The notes: generated by a model not told the origin, from the sequence alone. A stretch of 64,000 nt of DNA from Streptomyces luteolifulvus (GCF_008806595.1 NZ_VZRB01000040.1:1-64000); one strand, 5' to 3'; counted from the stretch's first letter, positions 1 to 7,929 are shown. Made by a program: numbers and translations.

Positions 1-156
1 GCGCATGATGTCGAAGTTGAGGCCGGACCGGATGTGCCCGATGTGCGGGGCCGCCTGCACGGTGGCGCCACACAGGTAGATCGAGACGCAGCCCGGCTGG
101 AGCGGGGTGAAGTCACGGATCTGCCGGGCGCTGGTGTCGTACAGGCGAATAGTCAC
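1..156 (-). CDS. cysS: cysteinyl-tRNA synthetase, N-terminal 52 residues (cut by window edge)
   Basis: Charges tRNA-Cys with cysteine in the cytoplasm. The visible N-terminus begins at a GTG codon and reads into the Rossmann catalytic core. The class I signature HIGH is at residues 38-41, and YLCGATVQ near residue 30 carries the zinc-ligand Cys expected in CysS. The gene runs off the left edge, so domain completeness cannot be judged. It lies 97 bp downstream of ispF on the same strand, the usual actinobacterial order ispD-ispF-cysS. Confidence 0.93.
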   Translation of the reverse strand, partial: MTIRLYDTSARQIRDFTPLQPGCVSIYLCGATVQAAPHIGHIRSGLNFDIMR

Positions 157-253
157 CCCTCCAGGGTAGTGGGCGCGGGAGGATGCCCGGTGCCCGCCCG
201 CCCAAGGGGCACTCTTTCGTGACGTGCTCTTCGTGACGTGCTCGGCCTTCGGC

Positions 254-751
254 TCAGCCGGCCCGGACCACCAGCGCCGTCGCCACCGCCATCAGTCCCT
301 CGCCCCGGCCGGGGAACCCGAGTCCGTCCGTCGTCGCTCCCGACACGGAGACCGGAGCGCCCGCCGCCTCGGAGAGGATCTTCTGGGCCTCGTCCCGGCG
401 CTTGCCGATCTTGGGGCGGGGTCCGACGACCTGGACGGCGATGTTGCCGATCCGGAAGCCGGCCCCGCGCACGATCCGCGCGGCCTCCGTCAGCAGGGTC
501 ACCCCGGACGCACCGGACCACTCGGGCCGTCCCGTGCCGAAGTGCTGCCCGAGGTCACCGAGTCCGGCGGCCGAGAACAGCGCGTTGCACGCGGCGTGCG
601 CGACGACGTCGGCGTCGGAGTGCCCGGCGAGCCCGGTCCCCTCGCCCTCCCATTTCAGCCCCGCGCACCACAACTCCCGGCCCTCCTCGAAGGCATGGAT
701 GTCGGTGCCGATGCCCACCTGGGGCAGCGCGGGATACGTCTCAGAAGCCAT
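254..751 (-). CDS. ispF: 2-C-methyl-D-erythritol 2,4-cyclodiphosphate synthase
   Basis: Converts CDP-methylerythritol 2-phosphate to the cyclic diphosphate in the MEP isoprenoid pathway. The 165-residue length is normal for the family. Metal-binding residues sit in GTDIHAF near residue 15 (D and H) and in HSDADV near residue 44. The signature ATTDGLGFPGRGEG lies near the C-terminus. The start overlaps the end of ispD by 11 bp, which implies translational coupling in a carD/ispD/ispF/cysS gene string. The protein acts as a soluble trimer in other bacteria. Confidence 0.96.
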   Translation of the reverse strand: MASETYPALPQVGIGTDIHAFEEGRELWCAGLKWEGEGTGLAGHSDADVVAHAACNALFSAAGLGDLGQHFGTGRPEWSGASGVTLLTEAARIVRGAGFRIGNIAVQVVGPRPKIGKRRDEAQKILSEAAGAPVSVSGATTDGLGFPGRGEGLMAVATALVVRAG

Positions 752-1493
752 CGTTCAGCCTCCTGCGGGCCAGGACCGCCTCCGCGAGCACCAGGTCCAG
801 CGGGCGCGTGACCTTGAAGGCCTCCTCGTGCCCGGGCACGACCACGACCGTCAGGCCCAGTTGCTCGACCATGCTCGCGTCGTCGGTGACGTTGTCCGTG
901 ACGGTCTCGTGCGCGCGGATCAGCGTGGCCCGGTCGAAGCCCTGCGGCGTCTGCACGGCCCGCAGCAGCGCCCGCTCCAACGTGGCGACCACCGGCTCCG
1001 GCTCCCCCGGTGTCGCCGCCGGCTCGACCTGCTTGACGGTGTCGGCGAGGGGCAGCGCGGGTACGACGGCGACGGCTCCGCCCCGTACGGCCTCGATGAC
1101 CGCGTCCACCGTGTCCACCGGGACCAGCGGGCGGGCCGCGTCGTGCACCAGCACGATGTCGTAGTCGGGCGGCAGCGCGTCCAGTCCGAGCTTCACGGAC
1201 TCCTGGCGGGAGTCGCCGCCGGGGACGACCAGGAAGTCGGTGCGCTCGGGCAGCGCGTGCGCGTCCAGCAGGGACTTGACCTCGGCTGCTCCGCCGGGCG
1301 GGGCCACGACGACCACCAGGGAGACGGCACGGGACGCGGCCATGGCGTGTACCGCGTGGATGAGCATCGGCGTGCCGTTCAGCGCACGGAGCGCTTTGGG
1401 GGCGCCCGGACCGAGGCGCACACCCCGGCCGGCGGCCGGAATCACCGCGGCGGTCCGGATCCCGGCGGGCGAAGAGCGCGAAACGTCAGACAT
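741..1493 (-). CDS. ispD: 2-C-methyl-D-erythritol 4-phosphate cytidylyltransferase
   Basis: Transfers CMP from CTP to methylerythritol phosphate, the step before IspF precursor phosphorylation. The nucleotide-binding motif PAAGRGVRLG followed by PK is at residues 19-33, and LVHDAARPLV lies near residue 135, as expected for IspD. At 250 residues it is slightly longer than the E. coli enzyme because of a short N-terminal extension. The stop overlaps ispF by 11 bp. A 257 bp spacer with no recognisable gene separates it from carD upstream. Confidence 0.96.
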   Translation of the reverse strand: MSDVSRSSPAGIRTAAVIPAAGRGVRLGPGAPKALRALNGTPMLIHAVHAMAASRAVSLVVVVAPPGGAAEVKSLLDAHALPERTDFLVVPGGDSRQESVKLGLDALPPDYDIVLVHDAARPLVPVDTVDAVIEAVRGGAVAVVPALPLADTVKQVEPAATPGEPEPVVATLERALLRAVQTPQGFDRATLIRAHETVTDNVTDDASMVEQLGLTVVVVPGHEEAFKVTRPLDLVLAEAVLARRRLNDGF

Positions 1494-1750
1494 CGGTTCC
1501 TGTCAGGTTTGTGTGCTCGGCGTTCTTGGGTATGGCCTCAGCGTGCCGGGCGCGACGCCTTGACCGGACCCTTCCGTGACACCGGTCGGAGCAGCAGCCC
1601 GGGCCCGGCACGCCAAGTATCGGGGAATCGTCCTCGTTGTACGGCGTCCGGGTGCGAACATGCCGCAGCGCCCGGCGACGGGACATACGTCATCGGGCAC
1701 CGCGGCATTTCATGTGCACTGGGCTGAGCGGGCTGGCTGCCGGCGTCAGT

Positions 1751-2233
1751 TCAGGACGCGAGAACCTCGTCGAGCAGGGCCTCGGCCTTGTCCTCGTTCG
1801 TGTTCTCCGCGAGCGCGAGCTCGCTCACCAGGATCTGGCGAGCCTTGGCGAGCATGCGCTTCTCACCTGCGGAGAGTCCACGCTCGCGCTCACGACGCCA
1901 CAGGTCGCGCACGACTTCCGCGACCTTGATGACATCGCCGGAGGCGAGCTTCTCCAGGTTTGCCTTGTAGCGACGCGACCAGTTCGTGGGCTCCTCGGCG
2001 TACGGCGCGCGCAGCACCTCGAAGACCCGGTCCAGCCCGTCCTGACCGACCACATCACGCACGCCCACGAACTCCGCATTGTCCGCCGGCACACGCACCG
2101 TCAGATCACCCTGGGCGACCTTCAGCACCAAGTAGGTCTTGTCCACGCCTTTGATCTGGCGAGTTTCGATGGCCTCGATCAGCGCGGCCCCGTGATGGGG
2201 ATAGACCACGGTGTCGCCAACCTTGAACGTCAT
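1751..2233 (-). CDS. carD: CarD-family RNA polymerase-binding transcription factor
   Basis: CarD binds the RNA polymerase beta subunit and stabilises open promoter complexes, notably at rRNA promoters in actinobacteria. The 160-residue protein begins MTFKVGDTVVYPHHG, the start of the Tudor-like RNA-polymerase interaction domain. It ends in the helical DNA-binding domain (RDLWRRERERGLSAGEKRML). An RBS (ggaagggg) precedes the ATG. carD followed by ispD is conserved in actinobacteria. The gene is divergent from the lipoprotein gene across a 625 bp spacer. Confidence 0.95.
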   Translation of the reverse strand: MTFKVGDTVVYPHHGAALIEAIETRQIKGVDKTYLVLKVAQGDLTVRVPADNAEFVGVRDVVGQDGLDRVFEVLRAPYAEEPTNWSRRYKANLEKLASGDVIKVAEVVRDLWRRERERGLSAGEKRMLAKARQILVSELALAENTNEDKAEALLDEVLAS

Positions 2234-2858
2234 GTGACAGGTACCCCTTCCGTGGCTATCCAGGGTAACACGGAAACTGCGGGTTCTGAATGGCGTTTTC
2301 GCAGGTCAGGGCATATCTCGGGGCTTGACAACAGCAACAGGAACGTGCTTCGCCGCCCCAGCGGAAGGAGGTATTCGCAGGTCGGAGCGGCTCTTCGGGC
2401 GGGGTGAAACCCGTACGTTACACACATCCGAAGACCCTTCCAAGGGGACGAACGTCCGCATATGTCTGGTTCCAAGCGTGCGACTTCCGCTACTCCGTTC
2501 GGTGCGCGCCGTCGGGTACGAGACGAATCCGGAATTGATCACGACGCTCCGCGGAACATCCGGCCGGGCGGAACGTGATCAATTCCCGGGACGATCGCGC
2601 ATTCCTCCGCGGACATTTCGCGGGACGATGCCCGCGGTAAGCCGGAGCAGTTATGTGAATGGCGGACGAGAGCACCGCCAATGGGGCCCCAGCGGGTCAC
2701 GCATCAGCGCCCGTTCCGCGCCCCGGTGAACGAAGAGGCCCCTTCGGGGGAGGGTCGGGTGCGGCGACCCGGGAACGGCTCGGTAACCTAAGGCCGCTGA
2801 CAGACACTTAGCGCGGCTTTACGGGCCGCCTCGCTCGAGTCAAGGAGTAGCCGCCGCC
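2234..2858. other. 625 bp gene-free spacer between carD and the lipoprotein gene
   Basis: This holds the divergent promoters of carD and the lipoprotein gene. It is less GC-rich than the surroundings in its left half. Its one clear structure is a perfect 13 bp inverted repeat (ggaattgatcacg, 2531-2543, and its complement, 2574-2586) around a 30 nt loop that contains a further partial stem. Short open frames in it have poor third-position GC and no well-placed RBS. I see no convincing gene. Confidence 0.5.
2531..2586. repeat. perfect 13 bp inverted repeat with 30 nt loop
   Basis: The arms are 2531-2543 and 2574-2586. The arms are AT-rich for this genome, and the loop can form an inner stem. 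The element sits in the divergent spacer upstream of carD and of the lipoprotein gene. It could be an operator, an RNA hairpin or a terminator without a U-tract. The function is unknown. Confidence 0.6.
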
Positions 2859-3503
2859 GTGAGCAGCAGCCTTCGACGCGGCGCCCTCGCCGCCGCCGCC
2901 ATCGCGTTCTCGATCGCCCCGCTCTCCGCGTGCGCGGCCGGCAGCAACGCACAGACCCTGGAGGTCAAGCCGGACAACGCGGCGACCACGGTGGGCGACA
3001 TCAAGATCCAGAACGCCGTCGTCATCACCCAGCCCGATGCCGCTTCCACGGGCCCGGCGGTCGTCTCCGCCACCCTCTTCAACACCGGCACCAGCGACCA
3101 GACGCTGGACGCGATCAGTGTCGAGGGCGACGGCAGCGCGGAGATCACGCCCGCCGAGGGCAAGGGCAAGCTGACGATCCCGGCCGGCGGCTATGTCGTC
3201 CTCGGCGGCAAGGGCAACGCCTCCGCCGCGCTCGCCGACCCCGGTGAGGAGGTCGCCGACGGCAACGCGCAGAAGGTCACCTTCACCTTCAGCAGGACCG
3301 GCGACGTGAGCCTGCAGGCCTTCGTGGTGCCGGCCGAGAGCTACTTCTCCACCTGGGGCCCGACCGAGATCCCCGGGACGCCCGCCGCCGGCTCCTCGCC
3401 GTCCGCGACGACCTCCGAGGAGCCCTCGGGCGACGCCTCGGCCACGGAGTCCGCGTCCGCCTCCGCGTCGGCGTCCGAGAGCGAGTCGGCCGCCGGTCAC
3501 TGA
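2859..3503 (+). CDS. secreted lipoprotein of unknown function
   Basis: A 214-residue protein starts at a GTG with an upstream aaggag RBS. The signal sequence (about residues 1-24) ends in the lipobox PLSAC, so it is predicted to be lipid-anchored on the outer face of the membrane. The middle (about 30-165) is beta-rich and resembles small cell-wall DUF461/CopC-like folds, but I cannot assign a family. The C-terminal 45 residues are a Ser/Ala/Glu low-complexity tail. The gene faces phoP convergently and ends in a strong hairpin. A conserved lipoprotein next to phoP-phoR is usual in Streptomyces. Confidence 0.85.
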   Translation: MSSSLRRGALAAAAIAFSIAPLSACAAGSNAQTLEVKPDNAATTVGDIKIQNAVVITQPDAASTGPAVVSATLFNTGTSDQTLDAISVEGDGSAEITPAEGKGKLTIPAGGYVVLGGKGNASAALADPGEEVADGNAQKVTFTFSRTGDVSLQAFVVPAESYFSTWGPTEIPGTPAAGSSPSATTSEEPSGDASATESASASASASESESAAGH

Positions 3504-3511
3504 GCAGTCGT

Positions 3512-3560
3512 ACGACGGGAAGGGCGGGACCTCACCACGAGGTCCCGCCCTTCCCGTCGT
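3512..3560. terminator. 22 bp perfect-stem terminator after the lipoprotein gene
   Basis: The arms 3512-3533 and 3539-3560 are perfectly complementary with a 5 nt loop. The hairpin lies 8 bp beyond the stop codon. It has no T-run, as is common in Streptomyces. Confidence 0.85.
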
Positions 3561-3588
3561 CACGGCATCGTCAGGCCCCTCGCGGTTT

Positions 3589-3788
3589 AGAGCCTGTGTC
3601 ACGTCCCCGGCCGGATCAGCGCACGTCGTCATGGGGGTCCCCCCGCTCGAGCGCAGCCGAGAGTGGGGGAGCGTGCGATCGCAAGGCGCCGGAGCGCCCT
3701 CGTGGCGGAGCCACGTGGGCGGTTCGGCAACGCGGCGAGCGTGCGTGCCAGGCGGCGGGCGCCCGGCCGGGGACGTGACACAGGCTCT
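3589..3788. repeat. 200 bp intergenic element bounded by 26 bp inverted repeats
   Basis: Perfect 26 bp inverted arms (3589-3614 and 3763-3788) begin with agagcctgtgtcacg. They flank about 150 bp that contains an interspersed palindromic repeat (3632-3670). The right arm overlaps the phoP stop codon by one base. It has no open frame that looks coding. A partial copy of the arm (gatgtgacacaggc) recurs near 12066, so the arm is probably a dispersed repeat. It may act as a bidirectional terminator between convergent genes. Confidence 0.7.
3632..3670. repeat. interspersed palindromic repeat, copy 1
   Basis: This is a 39 bp element with the core ccgctcgagcgcagccgag flanked by complementary gggggtcccc and gtggggg blocks. 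Near-identical copies are at 14209-14247 (inverted) and 46882-46920. Confidence 0.8.
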
Positions 3789-4468
3789 TACGGCTCGAAC
3801 TTGTAGCCGAGGCCGCGGACCGTCACCAGGTACCGCGGCGCGCCCGGGTCCGGCTCGATCTTGGCGCGCAGGCGCTTGACGTGGACGTCGAGGGTCTTGG
3901 TGTCGCCCACGTAGTCGGCACCCCAGACGCGGTCGATGAGCTGCATACGGGTCAGCACACGGCCGGCGTTGCGCAGCAGCATCTCCAGCAGGTCGAACTC
4001 CTTGAGCGGCAGGTCGACCTTCGAGCCGGAGACCGTCACCACGTGGCGGTCCACGTCCATGCGGACCGGGCCCGCCTCCAGGGCGGCCGGGGTCACCTCC
4101 TCGGGCTCGCCGCGGCGGCGCAGGACGGCCCGGATACGGGCGACCAGCTCACGCGAGGAGAACGGCTTGGTGACGTAGTCGTCGGCTCCTATTTCCAGGC
4201 CGACGACCTTGTCGATCTCACTGTCCTTGGCGGTGACCATGATCACCGGGACGTTGGAGCGGCCGCGCAGCTGGCGGCACACCTCCGTGCCGGGCAGCCC
4301 CGGCAGCATCAGGTCGAGGAGGACGAGGTCGGCGCCGTTGCGCTCGAACTCGTCGAGTCCGTCGGGCCCGGTGGTCGCGACGGCGACCTCGAAGCCCTCT
4401 TTGCGGAGCATGTACGACAAGGCGTCGGAGAAGGACTCCTCGTCCTCGACAACGAGCACTCGGGTCAC
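3788..4468 (-). CDS. phoP: phosphate-regulon response regulator PhoP (OmpR/PhoB family)
   Basis: DNA-binding regulator of phosphate starvation genes, which in Streptomyces also affects antibiotic production. The 226 residues comprise a receiver domain (1-115) with acidic pocket E8/D9, phospho-acceptor D52 and K in YVTKPF. A winged-helix domain follows (about 130-226; LPLKEFDLLEMLLRNAGRVL and VRGLGYKF). It is translated after phoR with a 4 bp ATGA overlap (4465-4468). It ends against the inverted-repeat element at 3589-3788, converging on the lipoprotein gene. It is expected to bind the direct repeats upstream of phoR/phoU. Confidence 0.95.
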   Translation of the reverse strand: MTRVLVVEDEESFSDALSYMLRKEGFEVAVATTGPDGLDEFERNGADLVLLDLMLPGLPGTEVCRQLRGRSNVPVIMVTAKDSEIDKVVGLEIGADDYVTKPFSSRELVARIRAVLRRRGEPEEVTPAALEAGPVRMDVDRHVVTVSGSKVDLPLKEFDLLEMLLRNAGRVLTRMQLIDRVWGADYVGDTKTLDVHVKRLRAKIEPDPGAPRYLVTVRGLGYKFEP

Positions 4469-5739
4469 GGAAGGACCTCCGGGGAGGGAAGCGGTTCGTA
4501 CGGGGGCGTGTGAGGGGATGAGGAGGGGGACCGCCCGGCCTCGTCGTCGAGTCCTTCGTGGGCGGGGTGCTGCTGGGCGCGGTCACGGGCCACGCCCGCC
4601 TCCGGCAGCCGCAGCGTGAACGTGGAGCCCTGTCCCTCGGAGCTCCACACCGTGACCTCCCCGCCGTGCGAGGCGGCCACGTGCTTGACGATCGCGAGCC
4701 CCAGCCCCGTACCACCCGTGGCGCGGGAGCGGGCCGGGTCGACGCGATAGAAGCGCTCGAAGATGCGCTCCTTGTCCTTTTCCGAGATGCCGATGCCCTG
4801 GTCGGTCACGGCGACCTCGATCATGTCGCCGCCGAGGGCGACCACCCGCCGGGCCGCGATGCCGACGCGGGTGCGGGCGGGCGAGTAGTTGACCGCGTTC
4901 TCGACGAGGTTGCCGAGGGCGGCGGCGAGCTGCCCCCTGTGGCCCCAGACATGCAGGTCGGCGGTGCCGCCCGCGGCCATGGTGATCTGCTTGGTGCCGG
5001 CCGCGTGCCGGCAGCGGTCGATGGCCTCGGCGACCAGTTCGTCCACGCGGACCGGTTCGGCGTCCTCCAGCGGGTCGTCGTTCTGCACCCGCGAGAGGTC
5101 GATGAGCTCCTGGACCAGGCTGGTGAGGCGGGTCGCCTCGATCTGCATCCGGCCGGCGAAGCGCTCCACGGCCTCCGGATCGTCGGAGGCGTCCATCACG
5201 GCCTCGGACAGAAGGGAGAGCGCGCCGACGGGGGTCTTGAGCTCGTGGCTGACATTGGCGACGAAGTCCCGGCGCACCGCCTCGATACGGCGGGCCTCGG
5301 TGAGGTCCTCGACGAGGAGCAGGACGAGCCGGGAGCCCAGCGGAGCGACTCTGGCGGACACGGCGAGAGCCTCGCCGCGCCCGCTCCCCCGCCTCGGCAG
5401 GTCCAGCTCGACCTGCCGTATCTCCCCGTCGCGTCTGGTGTCCCGGGCCATCTGGAGCATCGGCTCCACGGAGAGCCTGCCGCCGCGCACCAGTCCGAGG
5501 GCGTACGCCGCCGAGCTGGCCTTGACCACGGCGTCCGCCTCGTCGAGGACGACGGCCGAGGAACGCAGGACGGACAGGACCGTGTCCACACCGGGGGGCA
5601 GGACCGGGTCGGTGTGCAGGGACGTTCTGGTCGGGCGCTTCTGGTCGCGCTCGCTCCAGCGGAACGCCAGCATGGCGATGACACCGGTGAGCACCCCGGC
5701 GATCGCTGCCGCTGCGGCGACCGCCGCGTTCACGTCCAT
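4465..5739 (-). CDS. phoR: phosphate sensor histidine kinase PhoR (SenX3-like)
   Basis: Membrane kinase that phosphorylates PhoP under phosphate limitation. It has 424 residues with one N-terminal membrane helix (about 5-26) and a short basic flank. A PAS-like region follows (about 50-145), then the HisKA motif FVANVSHELKTP with H165. The HATPase_c domain has N box LVENAVNYSP and G boxes DQGIGI and TGGTGLGLAIVKH. The C-terminal tail is a low-complexity acidic/proline stretch. It lacks a large extracellular sensor, as in SenX3-type kinases, which are thought to be controlled through PhoU and the Pst transporter. It is the first gene of phoR-phoP. Confidence 0.95.
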   Translation of the reverse strand: MDVNAAVAAAAAIAGVLTGVIAMLAFRWSERDQKRPTRTSLHTDPVLPPGVDTVLSVLRSSAVVLDEADAVVKASSAAYALGLVRGGRLSVEPMLQMARDTRRDGEIRQVELDLPRRGSGRGEALAVSARVAPLGSRLVLLLVEDLTEARRIEAVRRDFVANVSHELKTPVGALSLLSEAVMDASDDPEAVERFAGRMQIEATRLTSLVQELIDLSRVQNDDPLEDAEPVRVDELVAEAIDRCRHAAGTKQITMAAGGTADLHVWGHRGQLAAALGNLVENAVNYSPARTRVGIAARRVVALGGDMIEVAVTDQGIGISEKDKERIFERFYRVDPARSRATGGTGLGLAIVKHVAASHGGEVTVWSSEGQGSTFTLRLPEAGVARDRAQQHPAHEGLDDEAGRSPSSSPHTPPYEPLPSPEVLP

Positions 5740-5812
5740 GCGTCCAGGTTAGGCATGGGATCGGTCCTGGCCACAGCCTTCCGTGTGCGAGCTCGAACAC
5801 TCGTCGCCCAGA

Positions 5813-5845
5813 GTTCACCTAGGAGCCAGTATTGGTTCATTTGGG
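5813..5845 (+). promoter_or_regulatory. PHO-box-like direct repeats between phoR and phoU
   Basis: Three 11 bp units are in phase: gttcacctagg (5813-5823), a degenerate agccagtattg (5824-5834) and gttcatttggg (5835-5845). The GTTCA cores are 22 bp apart, matching the 11-nt direct-repeat units described for Streptomyces PhoP sites. The position between divergent phoR and phoU fits autoregulation. Confidence 0.75.
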
Positions 5846-5962
5846 GTGACGGAAACCGACGCGTGCGGGGCCGAACGTGGGAGCGTGGGGTTCGCAGCGA
5901 CGAATTTGCGCCGGGGCCCCGGCCCCTGGAACCCCGAAGAACACGCACGAGAGGGAACCCTG

Positions 5963-6652
5963 ATGCGGGACGCGTACCACGAGGAACTGGATTCGATCGG
6001 CGACGGACTGGTGGAGATGGCCCGGCTGGTCGGGTCGGCGATCGGGCGCGCCACGACGGCGATCCTCGACTCCGACCTGAAGCTGGCCGAAAGCGTGATC
6101 GAGGCCGACCAGAAGGTCGACGACCTCCAGCACGACCTGGAGGCCCGGGCCATAGCGCTGCTGGCCCGCCAGCAGCCGGTGGCGACCGACCTCCGGATCG
6201 TCGTCACCTCCCTGCGGATGTCGGCGGACCTGGAGCGCTCGGGCGACCTGGCCCAGCACGTGGCCAAGCTGGCCCGGCTGCGCTTCCCGGAGCGGGCCAT
6301 TCCGCACGACCTGCACGCGACCATCCTGGAGATGGGCCAGCTCGCGCAGCGCCTCATGGCGAAGGCCGCCGAGGTGATCATCACGAAGGACGTCGACCTG
6401 GCGCTCCAGCTGGAGCAGGACGACGACGAGATGGACCTCCTGCACCGCACGATCTTCCAGCACCTGCTGGACGACAAGTGGGCGCACGGCATCGAGACGG
6501 CCGTCGACGCGACGCTGCTCGGCCGCTACTACGAGCGCTTCGCGGACCACGCGGTCTCCGTCGCCAAGCGCGTGGTGTACCTGGTGACGGGTGAGCACGC
6601 GGACGAGATCCAGCAGGAGATCCAGCCGGTCACGGGGGTGGAGGGGGTCTGA
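5963..6652 (+). CDS. phoU: phosphate signalling protein PhoU
   Basis: Negative modulator of the PhoR-PhoP pathway that links the Pst transporter to the kinase. The 229-residue protein is all-helical with two PhoU repeats (about 5-110 and 115-215). The metal-binding style motifs are present: MSADLERSGDLAQHV in repeat 1 and YYERFADHAVSVAKRV in repeat 2. The chosen ATG has an upstream gagggaa RBS. It is divergent from phoR and shares the PHO-box region. Confidence 0.95.
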   Translation: MRDAYHEELDSIGDGLVEMARLVGSAIGRATTAILDSDLKLAESVIEADQKVDDLQHDLEARAIALLARQQPVATDLRIVVTSLRMSADLERSGDLAQHVAKLARLRFPERAIPHDLHATILEMGQLAQRLMAKAAEVIITKDVDLALQLEQDDDEMDLLHRTIFQHLLDDKWAHGIETAVDATLLGRYYERFADHAVSVAKRVVYLVTGEHADEIQQEIQPVTGVEGV

Positions 6653-6750
6653 CCCTGCCGGGGAGCGGCCAAAAGCCTCAGTGCGCCGTTGATGCGCCCC
6701 GCCGGGGCGGGCATGCAATGGGCACAGGCACCAGCCTCCAGGAGGGACCC

Positions 6751-6909
6751 ATGGCCGAATCCCCCAGCACCCCCGCACCCGACCCCACCCAGCCACGCCC
6801 CACCGAACAGCCCGCCGAGCCCAGGAGCCTCCCGCTCTTCGGCGCGTGCGGCTGCGGCGCGGGATGCGGCTGCGGGTGCCAGTCGGGCAACCCGTGCCAG
6901 TGCGGCTGA
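6751..6909 (+). CDS. small Cys-rich (metallothionein-like) protein
   Basis: A 52-residue protein. The first 30 residues are Pro/Glu-rich and disordered. The C-terminus holds seven cysteines in CxCxxxCxCxC and CxC spacing (ACGCGAGCGCGC, then PCQCG). This pattern suggests thiolate metal binding like a small metallothionein, but that is inference. The start at 6751 is preferred over the upstream in-frame start because of the aggaggg RBS 5 bp before it. It follows phoU by 98 bp and is followed by a strong hairpin. Confidence 0.75.
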   Translation: MAESPSTPAPDPTQPRPTEQPAEPRSLPLFGACGCGAGCGCGCQSGNPCQCG

Positions 6910-6957
6910 GCAACGAGATCATGCCCGTCGTACGACGATGAAGTCCGCACGACGGTG

Positions 6958-6993
6958 AAGGGCCCCGGCACCTGAGCGGATGCCGGGGCCCTT
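6958..6993. terminator. terminator after the Cys-rich gene
   Basis: The 13 bp perfect arms aagggccccggca (6958-6970) and its complement (6981-6993) flank a 10 nt loop, about 50 bp after the stop codon. Confidence 0.8.
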
Positions 6994-7279
6994 GTCCACG
7001 CTCGGCCTGCCCGGCCGCACCGCTGATCGTGTCCGCACGGCCCCCGCGGGGGTCGGCTCCGCGGACCGAAGGGCCTGCACCGGCAGCGTCCGGGCCGTCC
7101 GGCCCCGAACGATCCGGCAGCGGTTTTGCCACGCCCTTCGGGCGGGCGTTTCTCCGCCGCATTCCCCGGCTGGATTCCTATTGGGCCGGGAGATCCGGTT
7201 GGGCCGGGAAATCCGGCGGGCAGCGAAACGGCCCGCCGGCGGAAGGGGCGGGCGGGCCGTCGCAGAAGGGGTCGCCGGA
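6994..7279. other. gene-free spacer with a tandem duplication and a hairpin
   Basis: No coding sequence is apparent. An 18 bp tandem duplication (ttgggccgggaratccgg at 7181-7198 and 7199-7216) is followed by a hairpin at 7228-7260 that probably terminates the leftward gene starting at 7732. Confidence 0.55.
7228..7260 (-). terminator. terminator of the gene at 7280-7732
   Basis: The 10 bp perfect arms acggcccgcc (7228-7237) and ggcgggccgt (7251-7260) lie 20 bp beyond the leftward stop codon. Confidence 0.65.
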
Positions 7280-7732
7280 TCAGGCGGGCCCGTCCAGGCT
7301 GACGTAGCACGTGTAATTGCTACCGGGGTCCTCCGACGGAGTTCCGTTGTATCCGTCTTCCCAGCCGCCGCCGGTCTCGGGGAATCCCGTGTACGCCTCC
7401 TTCTTGGTCCCACCGATCCAGAAGTGGGCCTCCCGGCCGTTGTCGACGTCGGAGTCCAGCACGCAGGAGAAGTTGTTCTTGCACCAGAACTTTCCGCTCG
7501 GCGACCCCTCGGAGAAGAACTCGACATACCAGTAGTCGAAGTTCTCCGAACCGATCCCGGTCTGGTAGTGCCGAAGGAACGGTCCGACGCTCTCCCCGTT
7601 CTTCAGCGAGTCGATCTTGTACGTGTCGGATTCGACACCGCTCTTGGAGGCGCTGAACTTCAGCATGACGTTCTGAATGTCCGCACCCCACATGTTGAAG
7701 AAGCGCACATTGATGGTCCGGTCGGTCGACAT
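7280..7732 (-). CDS. small soluble beta-rich protein, possibly PUD/aegerolysin-like fold
   Basis: A 150-residue protein without a signal peptide, rich in aromatic residues and Asn/Ser. It begins MSTDRTINVRFFNMWGADIQ and contains DYWYVEFF and REAHFWIGGTKKEAY. The alternating beta pattern recalls the PUD1/2 beta-sandwich proteins of nematodes and their microbial relatives, a weak recollection that a search should test. Two Cys (WCKNN and FSCVLDSD) and a third near the end could form a disulfide. The start was chosen for the aaggga RBS. Base composition is less GC-rich than its neighbours, and it stands alone, which suggests acquisition by transfer. Confidence 0.7.
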   Translation of the reverse strand: MSTDRTINVRFFNMWGADIQNVMLKFSASKSGVESDTYKIDSLKNGESVGPFLRHYQTGIGSENFDYWYVEFFSEGSPSGKFWCKNNFSCVLDSDVDNGREAHFWIGGTKKEAYTGFPETGGGWEDGYNGTPSEDPGSNYTCYVSLDGPA

Positions 7733-7880
7733 TCCGGAACTCCCTTGGTCGGATTGCCGGTGCGAGCCGCACAACGGCATGTCGAACGTATGTAACCGGG
7801 CAAACTCCCGCAAATAGGGCACTGGCAACCACTCACTTGGCCCCGGCCGTCTGGTCTGGAGTGGTCCCGGGCATGAAAAT

Positions 7881-7915
7881 GCCCCCCATCCGCGCCTGAC
7901 GCGCAGTTAGGGGGC
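7881..7915. terminator. bidirectional terminator downstream of gpmA
   Basis: The stem gccccc (7881-7886) pairs with gggggc (7910-7915), with a further GCG/CGC pair inside. It is flanked by an A-run on the left and TTTTT on the right. It lies 15 bp beyond the gpmA stop and resembles an intrinsic terminator on either strand. Confidence 0.7.
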
Positions 7916-7929
7916 TTTTTCAGCTCGCG

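Noticed and set aside
2462..2578. 38-codon ORF (MSGSKRATSATPFG) in the carD spacer
   Set aside because: Poor third-position GC, the purine-rich stretch upstream is too distant, and it ends inside the 13 bp dyad.
2720..2740. Single reversed PHO-box unit (ggtgaacg) near 2727
   Set aside because: Only one unit with no second repeat in 11 bp phase.
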